Origin: Polytrichum commune
Taxonomy: Eukaryota > Streptophyta > Polytrichopsida > Polytrichales > Polytrichaceae
DNA length: 64,000 nt
Direction of reading: 5' to 3'
NCBI GenBank assembly: GCA_950295325.1
Contig: OX485805.1
Location: forward strand, 58,120,758 to 58,184,757
Shown here: positions 33,725 through 45,051 of the stretch, piece after piece
How the letters are laid out: each line of letters opens with the position of its first letter
How positions within the stretch are numbered: the stretch's first letter is position 1
Notes under the pieces: model-generated
What the model was told of the DNA's origin: nothing
What the model saw: the letters and a program-made list of their open reading frames with translations, nothing else
Databases searched by the model: none
Translations under genes and position numbers: made by a program

Positions 33725-34697
33725 TGTCGCAACCCTTGCTAAGCCCCCTTGACAATCTTGCCAATTTTCAATTCTAGCAAAGGTTACGAGCGCTAACCAT
33801 TCGCATTCCGCCATGCTAATGGTTAGCTCCTCCTACCCCGGACCTTATAGTTCATAGGAGGGAACCAACCCTCCTACTTTGCTTTTGGGACTCACCCCTT
33901 AATCGGTAACCATTCCTTAGATGTGGACTTCCATCCATAGAAGCCCAATCCTATGTTGATCATCGCATTGCCGGAGCAACACTACAACAACCCGAACCAT
34001 ACTAGGCAACTATGGCCTCACAATGGGCCAATGCCCATGGACGCCTTGCCGTTTGGCCTCGGGTGGGTGAGGCCACACCACCTCACCCATATAAGCCTCT
34101 AGGACTCTACGCGGGGCCCCTACCCCACCGTCAACCAACCTCTTGTCTCTCTACCAAGAGTTGGGGCCAAGTGGACATTTTCCTTTAGCTGCTGGGCCTA
34201 GAACCCCCCAGCAGCTTCAGACCATCATAACTTCCTTGTATGATGTCTGATCATAACAACCAACCACTCCATCTTCATCTACGTTTCACGTAGATGCCGA
34301 TGCACTCCTTACTTGCCCCATTTGGGCAAGTTATGAGGACGTTATGCCTCCTTGAACCTTGGCAGTCCCGGGAGTCACTCCCAGGCACTGCTGCACCAGG
34401 GCGCTGTCCCGGGACAGCGCCCCACTCAAATGGCCATAACTCCTAGCTCACACCTCCGATTGAGGTGTTCTTGAGCATTCTAGAATCACCACGCTATGAG
34501 CTACGCATAGCTCATGGCCTTACCCTCATGCTTCCTAGTCTCAGTGGGTGGGAGGCGTTCCCAACGCCCGGGGCCCTCACCCACACTAGGATCACTTGGG
34601 CCCTCTCACCAACGGCGCCACAAGTCCCGGGTGTCACTCCGGGGTCCCCCTTGTGCCCATGGTGTTTCGGGCACTCCTCATGGAGAGGTGCGCGACA
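33725..34697 (-). repeat. R2b 5' LTR
   Basis: 973 bp, flanked by GTCCG on the outer side. Confidence 0.9.
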
Positions 34698-34702
34698 GTC
34701 CG

Positions 34703-35405
34703 CCCCCACCAAGTTCCTCAAGTATTGCTTCAAGACTCCATTCACATGCTCCGCTTTCCCATTCATTTGGGAATGCAAGGCCGTGCTAAACCTTAGTTTC
34801 ATTCCGACCTCCTTAGAGAAATGCATTGAAAATGCACTTGTGAACTTTGGATCTTGATCCCACACAATCACTCTTGGCAACCCGTGGTGCCTCAACCATC
34901 CTTTGAGAAAAGGCTATGCGGTCTCCAACGCGGTGGCGGTTCCCACAATCGGCACCATGTGTGCCAACTTGGCAAACCGCTCTACCATCAACAAGATGGC
35001 ATCATACCCATGTGACTCCGGCAAACTTGTGATCAAGTCCATGCACATACTATGCCATGGCGCCGACGGGATAGGCAACGGTTGCAAGAAACCGCCTTGC
35101 TTTTGGTAAGAGGCTCGGTTCACTTGGCACTTTATTCACGCCTTCACAAAGTGGGTTATATCCTCCTTTATGCACCGCCAATGGTACCTCTTTGACACCA
35201 TTCTATGGCGGCTTTTTCTTTCTCGTCTATGGCCGGCAATAGGACTATCATATTCCTCCTTCAAAACCGATAGCCTCAACTTGCCTTGTGGCACATACAC
35301 CCAACTTTACTTGCACTTGACCCATCCGTCCACCAACTTAACCTCTTTGAGCACCTTGCTCTTGCGAAGCTCACCTAAAAGCTTTTGTGCTTTGGGGTAG
35401 TTAAT
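34703..35405 (-). pseudogene. R2a integrase, N-terminal part
   Basis: Continues the integrase interrupted by R2b. Contains the first catalytic Asp segment MDLITSLPESHGYD and WDQDPKFTS, with the shared stop (CTA at 34914-34916). Confidence 0.7.
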
Positions 35406-36420
35406 TTATCCCTCCCGTATCTTGCATCACAAGTTTCCTTCGCTGGCACACATTAGCCACAAGGTTTGGATGGTTCTCATTGCTTGGAACTCTTCCTGTC
35501 TACTTAGCGCATCCAGCACCACATTTCCACGGTCCGGTTTGTGGACCAAATCCACCTTCGTAAGCGCCAAACTATCATGCCACCACAATGAGTTGGCGCT
35601 CACTTGCGCTTGTATATGTTAAAATACTTTTAGGACACATTGTCCATGTAGACCTTTGCTTTGTGCGACCCCAAATAATGTCGCCACAACTTCAAGCAAT
35701 GCACTACGGCAAAGAAATTCTTTGTCATGAGTTGGTTGTCTTCTTTGACAACCATCGAGCCTCAAGCCCCCATATGCAAAGGCCATCCATCTTACATTAA
35801 CAATCCATCATTGGCAAAGTTAATCACCCCCGTAAGCACCTCAAAAGGTTTGTCAAACTCCACGAACTTGAGCACGGGCGGCGAAGAGAACTTGCTCTTA
35901 AGCTCCCCAAAGACTTGGTGACAAGGCTAGTCCCACTCTTGGGATAGCCATTTCTTTCACAAGTCGGACAACTATCGAGCTTCATGCTCCCATATGCAAT
36001 GGCCATTTTTTTGTTACATCAACATCCGCCAAATAAAGTCCCTCGCCCCCGTATGCACCTCAAAAGGTATGTCAAACTCCGCGAACTTGAGCACGGGCAG
36101 CGAAGAGAACTTCGTCTTAAGCTCCCCAATGGCTTGGTGGCACGGCTCATCCCACTCTTGGGATAGCCATTTCTTGTACAAGCCGGACAAGGTTCGACAA
36201 CCATGAAGCTTAATGCTCTCATAATCAATGGTCATCCATCTTGGATCAACATCCGCCAATGATAAAGTCCTTCGTCTCCATGTGCACCTCAAAATGCTTA
36301 TGAAAACCCGGAAACTTAACCACATCTTGTGAAGGGAACTTGCTCTTGAGCTTCCCAAAGGCTTGGTGACAAGGTTCATCCCACTCTTGGGATAGTCATT
36401 TTTTCAACAAATTGACTAAG
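35406..36420 (-). pseudogene. R2a RNase H with repeated segment
   Basis: Tandem units with SQEWDEPCHQ and PFEVHTGA as in R1; frames shift between units. Confidence 0.65.
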
Positions 36421-37240
36421 GTCCTAGCAACCTTAGAAAAACCTCGAATGAAGTGGTGGTAGTAGTTGGCTAGGCCAACAAACGACCTAAGCCATTTTCT
36501 TGAGTCAAGGACCAATTCTCCTTTTGGATGGCCTTGATATTCTTCATGTTTGTCACCAACGTCCTTTGTCACCACATACCTCTAGAACTCAATATCTTGT
36601 TTAGCAAAGTTATTTTCATTTGTTGGCGGTAACTTTTGGGCAACACATTGGTGAATACATTATTGTATCTCCCCAACATCCCACCAAAGTGGTTTAGGGG
36701 AGGCCCATCTTTCCTAGCCTCCCCATAAGTTCTATCGAGTTGCTCCAATTGAACCACGACTATTATGTTGGCCATTTTTCATTTGGTCCATTAAGACCAA
36801 ATTCAACTTGGGTCCTCCTACCATAGGAGTCCTTATCAATTTGAACTTCATCTCTTTGCCATTATGACACATCATAATGCACCACAAGCACACCGGCTTG
36901 CACCTCACATCTCTCATGTGAGTTTCAAAGAAGGTGACCTTTCCAATGACATGCACCTCATTTATTTCACATAGAGTGAAATGTTGACAAAAATCTAATG
37001 TCCCACATCAAAAGGTTACATGCATCGCCGCCTCCTTTGCTTCATGCGGTTCGCCCTTTGCAAACCGTACTTTGGTGGGCTTGCCGGCTCTACCCGTCCG
37101 CGAGCCCCAACCCCCTTGTGAGCTTTCGGCTCATGAAAGAGTCCGTTGCCTCTTTGACAACTCATGAGACATATCTCCCATTCATTTGAGCCTCAAGGTA
37201 TACATGACTTGGCCTTGGCTTAAGGCTACTAGCCTTGGCC
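36421..37240 (-). pseudogene. R2a RT remnant and protease region
   Basis: RT core absent; same junction near 36590-36630. The protease/linker part is more decayed than in R2b. Confidence 0.65.
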
Positions 37241-38210
37241 ACAAAACCACCATCTAATTCTCCGTCTACCGCAACAATATGTTTTGGCTCGGTCCGCAAA
37301 GCCAACTTTTAACATTTCGTCCGTGGGACGAATTGGTTTAGTGCCACAAAAGCAATTTCCAATAATTTGTCCATAAAACAAACATGTTTTCCCTTGATAG
37401 CACAAAACCACCTTCCCACACTCCGTATGCGGCACGAACATGAATTGCCTTGGTAGGACAAACACACCTTCCAACATTCCGTCCGCGGCATGAGTATGAT
37501 TTGCCTTGGAAGCATAAAGCCACCTTTCAACATTCCGTTAGCGGCACCAACATATTTTGCCTAAGTAAAATGAACCAAACAATTTGCACTCATTTCTTTG
37601 GGACCAACTTTGGCTAAAGCCACTTGTGGTGATGCGCCGCCAAACTTCTCTTTGGGACCATCGGCTTCAATGCTCTTGCAAACTTGATGGTCCCCACCAT
37701 GTCCTCAAGAAGCCTTGGGGACTTAAACAAGGCATCCACCACCCGCTTTTAAAACCCCACCTAAAGGATGCATTTCTTAGAAAGCTTGTCCGTTTTAGGT
37801 GTATCCTTCATTTGTACGTTTGAATAGCGCACATAGGCCTTAAGAGGCTCCGGGTGCCTCGTTAGCACCAAATTCATTCCAACATCAATACCTTCCAAGC
37901 ATTTCGAATTGGAATTTCAATCCAACATTAATGCCCTCCAAGGTTTTGGGTGCTTTCGGTATTCTAGGCCCCAAATGTTTTTTGAGGTTTGGGGGAGCCC
38001 TTTTCAAAACACTCCTCCATTTTCCTTACCAAAACCACCCTCATGCCCACCATTGTCATTAGAACCAATGGTATGGTCAAATTCCATTTACACATGATCT
38101 TTGTTCCAATTTGAGCTTCACATCCTTTTGGAAACCCCGGGTCACCATCATAACCCGCTTATTTGATAGCCATGCTTCCCTCAAAGTGCTAGCTCAAATA
38201 TTGGAACCCT
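37241..38210 (-). pseudogene. R2a gag with zinc-knuckle array
   Basis: 57-bp tandem units at about 37300-37565 and a Gag-like region up to the primer site. No intact frame. Confidence 0.6.
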
Positions 38211-38224
38211 GCTCTGATACCAAG

Positions 38225-39197
38225 TGTCGCAACCCTTGCTAGCCCCCCTTGACAATCTTGCCAATTTTCAATTCTAGCAAAGGTTACGAGCGCTAACCAT
38301 TCGCATTCCACCATGCTAATGGATAGCTCCTCTTACCCCGGACCAATAGTTCATAGGAGGGAACCAACCCTCCTACTTTGCTTTCGGGACTCACCCCTTA
38401 ATCGGTAACCCATTTCCCCAATGTGGACTTCCATCCATGGAAGTCCAATCCTATGTTGATCATCGCGTTGCCGGAGCAACACTACAACAACCCGAACCAT
38501 ACTAGGCAACTATGGCCTCACAATGGGCCAATGCCCATGGACGCCTTGCCGTTCGGCGTCGGGTGGGTGAGGCCACACCACCTCACCCATATAAGCCTCT
38601 AGAACTTCACGCGGGGCCCCTACCCCACCGTCAACCAACCTCTTGTCTCTCTACCAAGAGTTGGGGCCAAGTGGACATTTTCCTTTAGCTGCTGGGCCTA
38701 GAACCCCCCAGCAGCTTCAGACAATCATAACTTCCTTGTATGATGTCTGATCATAACAACCAACCACTCCATCTTCATCTACGTTTCACGTAGATGCCGA
38801 TGGACTCCTCACTTGCCCCATTTCGGCAAGTTATGAGGACGTTATGCCTCTTTGAACCTTGGCAGTCCCGGGAGTCACTCCCAGGCACTGCTGCACCAGG
38901 GTGCTGTCCCGGGACAGCGCCCCACTCAAATGGCCATAACTCCTAGCTCACACCTCCGATTGAGGTGTTCTTGAGCATTCTAGAATCACCACGCTATGAG
39001 CTACGCATAGCTCATGGCCTTACCCTCATGCTTCCTAGTCTCAGTGGGTGGGAGGCGTTCCCAACGCCCGGGGCCCTCACCCACACTAGGATCACTTGGG
39101 CCCTCTCACCAATGGCGCCACAAGTCCCGGGTGTCACTCCGGGGTCCCCCTTGTGCCCATGGTGTTTCGGGCACTCCTTATGGAGAGGTGCGCGACA
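38225..39197 (-). repeat. R2a 5' LTR
   Basis: 973 bp; subtype differs from the LTR at 25096. Confidence 0.9.
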
Positions 39198-39785
39198 TGG
39201 TGACACCCGTACGACTTTGACACAAGGATTTTGGCGACAAAGTCGTTTGACGGTTGTCGAGTCCGATACTATGTTTTTCAGCAATGGAGACGTTCGTGAA
39301 GAGTTCGCAATGGATGAGCATTACGTTGGCCCTGCCCGCAATCGACCGGCACCGTCGTTTCATGTAGGTGTTGATTGTCATGAAGGTTATTTGGTCCTCG
39401 TACGAGCAGGGGATGAGGAGCATCCCAAGCCAATTTGGTTGGTAAAAGCATTGTCTTCACCCAATTTTGTTCGAACTAGCGCAACTTTCGTCAAATTGAG
39501 GTGGAATATTGTCGTCCAAGCACTAAAGACCAGAACGTGCTACGCACTTATTTAGGTTGGGACACCAAAAAGAATTTTAAGTGGACAGTGGACTCAGCGT
39601 ACACACCGGTTTGGATAAACACGGATACTATACTTTGTGCTTGGAAGCCGCGCAAAGGTTCCAACACAGAAACAATGACCATCCCCCAAAAACATATAGA
39701 TTTTGCCAAAGACAACTTGGCACGTATTGCAGTTGCGAAAAATGACGCCGAGAATGGATATGAAGCGGAAGATGGAGATGGGTAA
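39198..39785 (+). pseudogene. E2 transposase C-terminal part
   Basis: Begins right after the R2a LTR. The frame reading GDVREEFAMDEHYVG and PIWLVKALSSPNF shifts near 39470-39490 into the frame reading EYCRPSTKDQNV and YLGWDTKKNFKW, ending with an acidic tail and TAA at about 39783-39785. It is 402 bp from the end of the element. Confidence 0.7.
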
Positions 39786-40187
39786 ACATAACATAGGTGA
39801 AAGTTAACGGCGGGAAAAACATTAGTGCTTAGTAGTCTTGGTTTTTAATAGACTTAGTAGACTTGTCACACTCCATTGTGGTATACGTTTGGGATGTGCC
39901 ATCCAAAACCATAAGAACCTTACTTATGGGATGCGCACCCCGAACTCTATAATGACATAAACCATTTGTTTTTTAGATTCGCTTGTTATTTTCCACATGG
40001 AGTTCACGTTTTCATTATAATTGCAATTTTCTATTTTTAGTATTAAGAATATTCTTTACGTGCGAATTTTTAAATTGTCATGTTCTTGATGTTCCCAACA
40101 TTCCATATGCCCACAATATTGGCATCCCAAACTATGGGCATATTTTATTTTGAGACTTTCAAAAGTCTCCGATTAACGAATATAGTG
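39786..40187 (+). other. E2 3' flank and right terminal inverted repeat
   Basis: AT-rich noncoding DNA after the transposase stop. Subterminal motifs resembling each other in opposite directions occur near 39888 (GTTTGGGATGTGCCA) and 40120 (TGGCATCCCAAAC). The end itself is 40161-40187, AAAAGTCTCC then CGAATATAGTG, with an adjacent GAGACTTTC that makes a small hairpin. The next three bases are TTT. Confidence 0.75.
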
Positions 40188-42360
40188 TTTATTGTGACTG
40201 CTTCCCACAACTTTGTTGTTGTGTGTCATATGTAGCTTAAATATTATTTTTATTTGTTTAATTTCAATTTTCAATGTTAATGAGTTTATCATAACTAGGA
40301 TTTAAGCAACTATGGACTAAAGACTTGTCCAAAATTAATAATGCATTTGAGAGTATTTTTTTTTTTGCATAGTTGCAGCATGCACATTGCAAAACGATTT
40401 TTTTTTTGGGGGGGGGGGGGAGAAGCTAGAAGAATATAATGAAAATCCCACATATACATACTTTGAGAAGCAATATGGTCAAATCATTTCTCTAGATGTG
40501 TGTTTTCTCACAAACAACATAGTGTGCATGCAACTAACACATGCTACAATAGGATGTGCAATCGGCTTCTACGATTAGTCGCTATCATTTCTATCATAGG
40601 ATCCACCGATACAAGTACACACATAAGTTTTCATTTTGTCCAAAATTCATGCATAAGTCTAGATTTACTTAAAAACGTAGTTCATGCATGTTTGGTCATA
40701 TCGTTGTGTGTTTGCACGTCTATGTTTTTGCTTGTTATCACAAAATTTGTGCATAATTTTGAACTATTATCCAAAACTCCGAATTTACCTAATATCAATT
40801 CACATTATACATGATTACTTGTTAATATATCTAGCTAAATAGATAAAAAAATACTCTATCCAAAATCAACCCATTTAACCTATGCATAATATTCTAAGAA
40901 GATTGGAATATTTTATTAGCCAATTTGAGCCCCATTTGAGCCCCATTTGAGCTTATATAAATGACCTAGTAAACTCAAATACATGCCACATATATGACCG
41001 TTTATTTGTTAGTCACCGTTGTCAAACGTGGCTTTAATTCCACCGAATCTTTTGTTTGAATAATTTATGCTAAATACGGATTCAATACCACAAACCTAAT
41101 AGCATATGATTTCAATACTTGGCAGGGGGGTTTGTAGATATCATCCCCCCCCCCCTTTCTTGAACGGTTGATAAGAGGCTAAGAGGGGCCCAACAAGGCA
41201 AGAGCCTGCCCTAGAGGTGAAGTAAAAAGATGAAATTCCACACATTAAAAGTAGACACGGTAAGTGACTGTGGCCACTTGACAGATAGCGTGATCCGACA
41301 AACATAGAATGGTGTGGTCCCAAGCTTCAAATTTGGTCATTAGTTGTCAAGGCTTCCCGGCACAAACTATGAGTCCAAACTCACCCCACTCAACTTAGTG
41401 TAAGTTACCTCTTTTTGATATGTTGCCGCTAACCCTCCCCTACGAACTTTCATGGGCTCGTGATCCGGTGCTTCCACGTAGCTCCCGGCCTCCCGCAAAA
41501 AAATTCTAAAAAATCTCAGATTCCGATTTAAAACTATTGTCTGCTCCGTCCGACTTCAAAAAAATAAATTGCCCTTGCATTCTGAAAGGCCGCTTGTATG
41601 GCCTTATCAACTAAAATGAGCCAATTGGGCCATTATGAGACAATCCGTACCATCATAATTGATGAGATCTTCCATATTATAATTGATTATTTGTATGGTT
41701 TTATAAACATGTGTGGGTGTATTGGAATGGTTGAGTTGTATTTTAAGAACCCTCAACGGGTATTCTCTCGTACCAACTAGCAATCATTATGTTCCCATCA
41801 CGTTCCCTACATTAAATTGAGTGGACCAATTGGCTCATTTTAGTTGATAAGACCATTTGTTCATATAACCCATATTGAGTGCACTTCATCTTCAAGGTCC
41901 GAAATCCACAACATATGTTTCACTTCCATTGAGTAAGTAAGCAATTGATTGGGATATCATTTTTGAAGTGAAACCGGCAGTAAGGCATGTAATTGACTTG
42001 GAAGTCAAAAATATTACAAAACCCTCATTAGCGCTGAGGTTATAATTTTTTTGACTTGTCATTGAAAGGGTCTTTGTTATTCTAAGATGGAACTAAATTT
42101 AGTGTTTTTGTTTCAATATGTTTATTTTATAATATTTAAGTTAATACCTTCTATTTCCACAAGTATTTATACACATTCAGACTAATAAAGTATGATTGAA
42201 TGTAATTAAGTCTAAAGAATCCTAATTAAGCCCAATTAAATCAGAAAGTATGCTTATGAAACTAATTAATTATAAAATACACTTACTGGAACTAATCGTG
42301 ATTTAATTCAAATATGAGGAATGATGTGCTTAATTACGCTTGTTTAGACTTCATTATGAA
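40188..42360. other. Spacer between E2 and E3 (possible host DNA)
   Basis: No gene recognised. AT-rich, with a T-run then G-run at about 40400-40422, a C-run near 41145 and a foldback element at 41603-41851. No family A or B palindromes seen here. Confidence 0.55.
41603..41851. mobile_element. Small foldback/MITE-like element
   Basis: A perfect 26-bp inverted repeat: left arm 41603-41628 (begins CTTATCAACTAAAATG), right arm 41826-41851 (ends CATTTTAGTTGATAAG). Weaker complementarity continues a few bases outward. No coding capacity. Superfamily uncertain because a clear target duplication is not seen. Confidence 0.7.
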
Positions 42361-42402
42361 CACTATATTCGTTAAATTGAGACTTTTTGGGCATTTTGAG
42401 AC
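42361..42402 (+). repeat. E3 left terminal inverted repeat
   Basis: CACTATATTCG, a short AT gap, GAGACTTTTTGGGC and TTTTGAGAC. Aligns with the complement of 13171-13213. Confidence 0.8.
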
Positions 42403-42897
42403 ATTCACAGAAATAAGAACAAGGATAAATGGAACACATATTGGAGAAAGTTGTAAGATGCGAACACTTTGAAGCGGGTGTTTAGAACAAGATCCCCATT
42501 AATAACTCATATTTGGGATTGTTTAGGGTGGGCAATCCAAACCTTAGGCCAAGTTGAAGGGGAAATCTTAAAACATTCATATTATCGCACAAAAACTTGT
42601 ATGAATATGGTTTAGGTAGGGCAATCCAAACCATAGATCATATTGAAGGGGAAATATGTGAACCAATATAATATAACATACAAAATATTCCAAACTCATA
42701 TTTGTGATGGTTTAGGTAGGGCAATCCAAACCTTAGACCATATGGAAGGGGAAATCATGTGACACTTATATTATTGCAAAAATAAACATACAAAGTGTGG
42801 CATGTAAAATGCATAGCATGCTAACACCACACATCCATTGGATAGTGCGACCCAAAATGTTCTTGCCTATGGCCCAAAACCCTACGCCTACTATGGC
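42403..42897. repeat. E3 subterminal region with three direct repeats
   Basis: Three copies of GGTTTAGGTAGGGCAATCC (or close) followed by AAACCTTAGACCATATTG and AAGGGGAAAT, with the GCAATCC part at 42532, 42621 and 42721. Subterminal repeats near the end of CACTA elements are classical binding sites for an element protein; that role here is inference. Confidence 0.75.
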
Positions 42898-43709
42898 CTA
42901 TCTAGCCTCGGAGACTACCTCTTTTTCTTTTGCTTCATTTTCTTTTGCTTTTTTTTCTTTTACCTCTTTTTCTTTTGCCTCTTTTTCTTTTGCTACGGCT
43001 TCTTTTGCTCGCATTGCTTCAACATTCCTGAAAATCTCCGCCCCGCGACTATAGCCATTCTTGGGGTGACCGCCATCAATAACACATTTTGGATTCCGTC
43101 GGCCGCCCGAATTATACGACGAAGAATTCGAATACGATGAAGTGGACTGTCTTGAATTTCTGGTCATGGAGTAGAAACGCTCCAACTCGACGGACGCACT
43201 AGCCCGCATAGGTCTACGGGTGGGAGCAACCTGCAACGCGTCAATGCAAGACCACATGTGTTAGTTTAGGGAGGAAGACCCAAACGTGTCACACGTTCAT
43301 TTTTTTAGAGCAAAATGATTGTAATGCGCGGTTAACCATGTGTGGGGGGGTTCACCTTGTCACCGGGGCCATTCGCGTCGGAGTTGGCGAGGAGGGGCAA
43401 GGTGTCCCGCAAAGGAATAGGAAGGGTTCCACTCTTCGTTGGCTGAGCGTCCATCCGTAGCCGCCGTTGAGGTGTAATACTGCCGCCAGGCCGAGAGGGG
43501 GACGTCCGGACGCATTTGCGATTTATGCCCTTGAGCGGCGACGGGGACGGAGAATGCCGGAAGATTTGCTTGGGTGGGGGGCTATCGACGACGCCGGCGT
43601 CAAGAGGCTCCTTGGAGTAGTCGATGGTGGACGCGGCATCGTAGACGGTCTCGTAGAAGAAGCTCCCCAAGTTTGATTCGCTGACGATTTCAATCGAGGG
43701 CTCCAAACG
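42898..43709 (-). CDS. E3 small downstream gene (two exons, unknown function)
   Basis: Exons 43709-43356 and 43230-42898, phase 0, intron GACAAG|GTGAAC to GTTGCAG|GTT. Counterpart of E1 11823-12823 with YDAASTIDYS, GVVDSPPP, RRLRMD, SSYNSGGRRNPK and GYSRGAEIFRNVEA. It ends in a highly charged Lys/Glu repeat tail (about 15 units of KE-type, pyrimidine-rich DNA at 42915-43015). The upstream boundary is a splice acceptor (TTGCGCCAG), so a first exon is missing from this call. Unknown function; conservation of both sequence and intron between diverged elements argues it is a real gene. Confidence 0.55.
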
Positions 43710-43828
43710 CTGGCGCAAAAAAGGAAACAAAACAAAACCCAAGGGGAGGGGGGCAGGGGGGAGCATGAGAAAATCGATATACAATTGAGGCATAATATAT
43801 CACACACAATGGCACACCATGTAGTATC

Positions 43829-44641
43829 TCAAATGAATTTATTATATTTTGCGTGAGCGTACAACTCTCTGTACATATAGTCCTTCGGATCCATGTATCT
43901 TTCACCTATCGGATTACAACTAAGGAACCGGGGCACGGGTAGTCCGCTCCCCACGAGCGTTTGAATGTACTTAAGTAGGTCTAACAAAAAACGGTCTCGG
44001 ACCTTCTCGACCGTCCACGTGGGGCAAACTATGAAGTTCGAGGTCGGGTTCAAAATGTTTTTGGAAGCGCTGTCGTCCATCATCAACGTGTTGTCACGGG
44101 TGGGGCGAACGTCGTAGGGACAGCCGACCATGGTCGGATGCTGGTCCCATACGACTGGCTTCAAGACCTTAAGAAATTGGTTTACGGCGGGGTTGTTGGG
44201 CTTCTTCACAACCTTGCCCTCGGGGGTGTATAATGTTTTACAAGAATCTTGTCCTAGGACCAAGCACGGGGGTTGGAGTCCCTTGAAGATGAACTCCACG
44301 ACGGCCTGGGTATTCTCGGACTTCATGGAGCTCCAAATGATCACCCACCATTTGGATAGGGCGACCTGTAGGAAGCGCCGAAGCCACGGGCGGAGGTACA
44401 CTAGCTTGCTTTTGATGTACGCGGGGGGACCATCGTAGTTGGCGTCCTCGGGCTTGCAGAAAGGGACCGTTGGAACCCTCGGACAATGCACGCACTGGAC
44501 AAGGACCCCGTTGAGGTCTAGCACCAGGAACCGGGTCTTGGGAGGCGAAGGTGGCGAGGGCAAAATCGGGGGGACCACCGCGCTGTCCTCCACACTCCTC
44601 GGAGAGGATCGGTGGGGAGCCGCGACGCTATGCTCCGAACC
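43829..44641 (-). CDS. E3 fusion gene exon 4: FCP1/NIF-type HAD phosphatase-like domain
   Basis: 271 codons after acceptor CGCCGCAG (44642-44643), ending AKYNKFI and TGA. Motif I LVLDLNGVLVQ, motif II VIIWSSM, motif IV LMMDDSASKN, and CLVLGQDSC as in E1. The reading frame is open, so this part is better preserved than exon 1. The Asp+2 of motif I is Asn as in E1. The intron before it (44642-45094) carries one family B palindrome. Confidence 0.75.
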   Translation of the reverse strand, partial: GSEHSVAAPHRSSPRSVEDSAVVPPILPSPPSPPKTRFLVLDLNGVLVQCVHCPRVPTVPFCKPEDANYDGPPAYIKSKLVYLRPWLRRFLQVALSKWWVIIWSSMKSENTQAVVEFIFKGLQPPCLVLGQDSCKTLYTPEGKVVKKPNNPAVNQFLKVLKPVVWDQHPTMVGCPYDVRPTRDNTLMMDDSASKNILNPTSNFIVCPTWTVEKVRDRFLLDLLKYIQTLVGSGLPVPRFLSCNPIGERYMDPKDYMYRELYAHAKYNKFI

Positions 44642-45051
44642 CTGCGGCGACGAGCGAGAGAAGGCGGCGAGGACTATGTTATGCTATGTCCATCTCAAGC
44701 AGAACGGAAATTTTGTGCAAACACAAGAAGAATTGAACCATTGGTGGCAACAAAAACATACAAGGGGAACAACATAAATTGGGACACGGATGCAAACATA
44801 TGGGCGCCAAAAATAATAATTTTATTTTTACAAATCTCTATGTACAATTTGATGGGGGGGGGGGGGACCGCGGTGAACGAGGGCATTCACAATAATATCC
44901 TAATTCTACATCTACAAAATTGGTTGCGCGCCGCCAAGGTCGAGCGTAGTCGAGTGCAGGTGAGACGAAGGGGATCGCGGGGGGGCAGGGGGTGTGCATT
45001 TCCTCCTAGCAAGGGGGACACGACCACGCCAACAAGACAGTGACCCAGGAA

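Larger units (their letters stand above)
27649..34697 (-). mobile_element. R2b: minus-oriented R-family retrotransposon nested in R2a integrase
   Basis: 7049 bp, LTRs 27649-28620 and 33725-34697, primer site complement GCTCTGATACCA at 33711-33722, perfect duplications GTCCG (27644-27648 and 34698-34702). The LTRs agree in their first part (both have CCATCCATAGAAGCCC) but differ in the second half, so one was partly converted by another LTR subtype or altered during reverse transcription. Confidence 0.9.
25096..39197 (-). mobile_element. R2a: minus-oriented R-family retrotransposon with R2b nested inside
   Basis: 3' LTR 25096-26067, 5' LTR 38225-39197, primer site complement at 38211-38222. 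Internal DNA is 26068-27648 plus 34703-38224. The flanking bases are GGTAC on the left and TGGTG on the right: no target duplication. The two LTRs belong to visibly different subtypes (for example CACGTAGATGCCGATGGACT contexts preceded by CGCTT versus CGTTT). This fits recombination between two separate insertions, which would also explain the missing central part of the E2 transposase gene. Confidence 0.8.
15456..39785 (+). pseudogene. E2 transposase-like gene (DUF7869-type), broken by LTR insertions
   Basis: Coding pieces: 15456-16910 plus 17885-17910, an intron 17911-18050 (CAG|GTTCGT to TTTTTTCCAG), 18051-18066, 24978-25095 and 39198-39785. The N-terminus matches E1. Downstream come RFHGNLDTKKP, LADAMPHKTRTLSSG, a Cys pair FARCTTCEKCKGL, IHDKMDHAKTACP, HGHGDVKYAHYGLDFYPGDA and, near the end, PIWLVKALSSPNF and YLGWDTKK. 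This order fits my recollection of large widespread transposase-like proteins with a DUF7869 region. Defects are a 1-nt deletion near 16472 (GGGG to GGG), another frame change near 39470-39490, three insertions, and loss of a central segment between 25095 and 39198. It cannot make a full-length protein. The start is set at the ATG aligned with E1. Confidence 0.75.
13214..40187. mobile_element. E2: CACTA-ended DNA transposon, family A (right half), heavily interrupted
   Basis: E2 starts in the window where E1 is inserted and ends at 40187 with CGAATATAGTG. It carries a transposase-like gene pointing to the right end and the same palindrome family as E1. Its block 13214-14098 aligns in inverted orientation with E1 2966-2039. 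Its left half (fusion gene and left CACTA end) should lie left of E1, outside the window. A solo LTR, R1 and R2a/R2b account for about 22 kb of the span. Confidence 0.7.

Noticed and set aside
40387-40578. Short frame across the G-run
   Set aside because: Homopolymer-driven, no homology within the window, possible assembly uncertainty.
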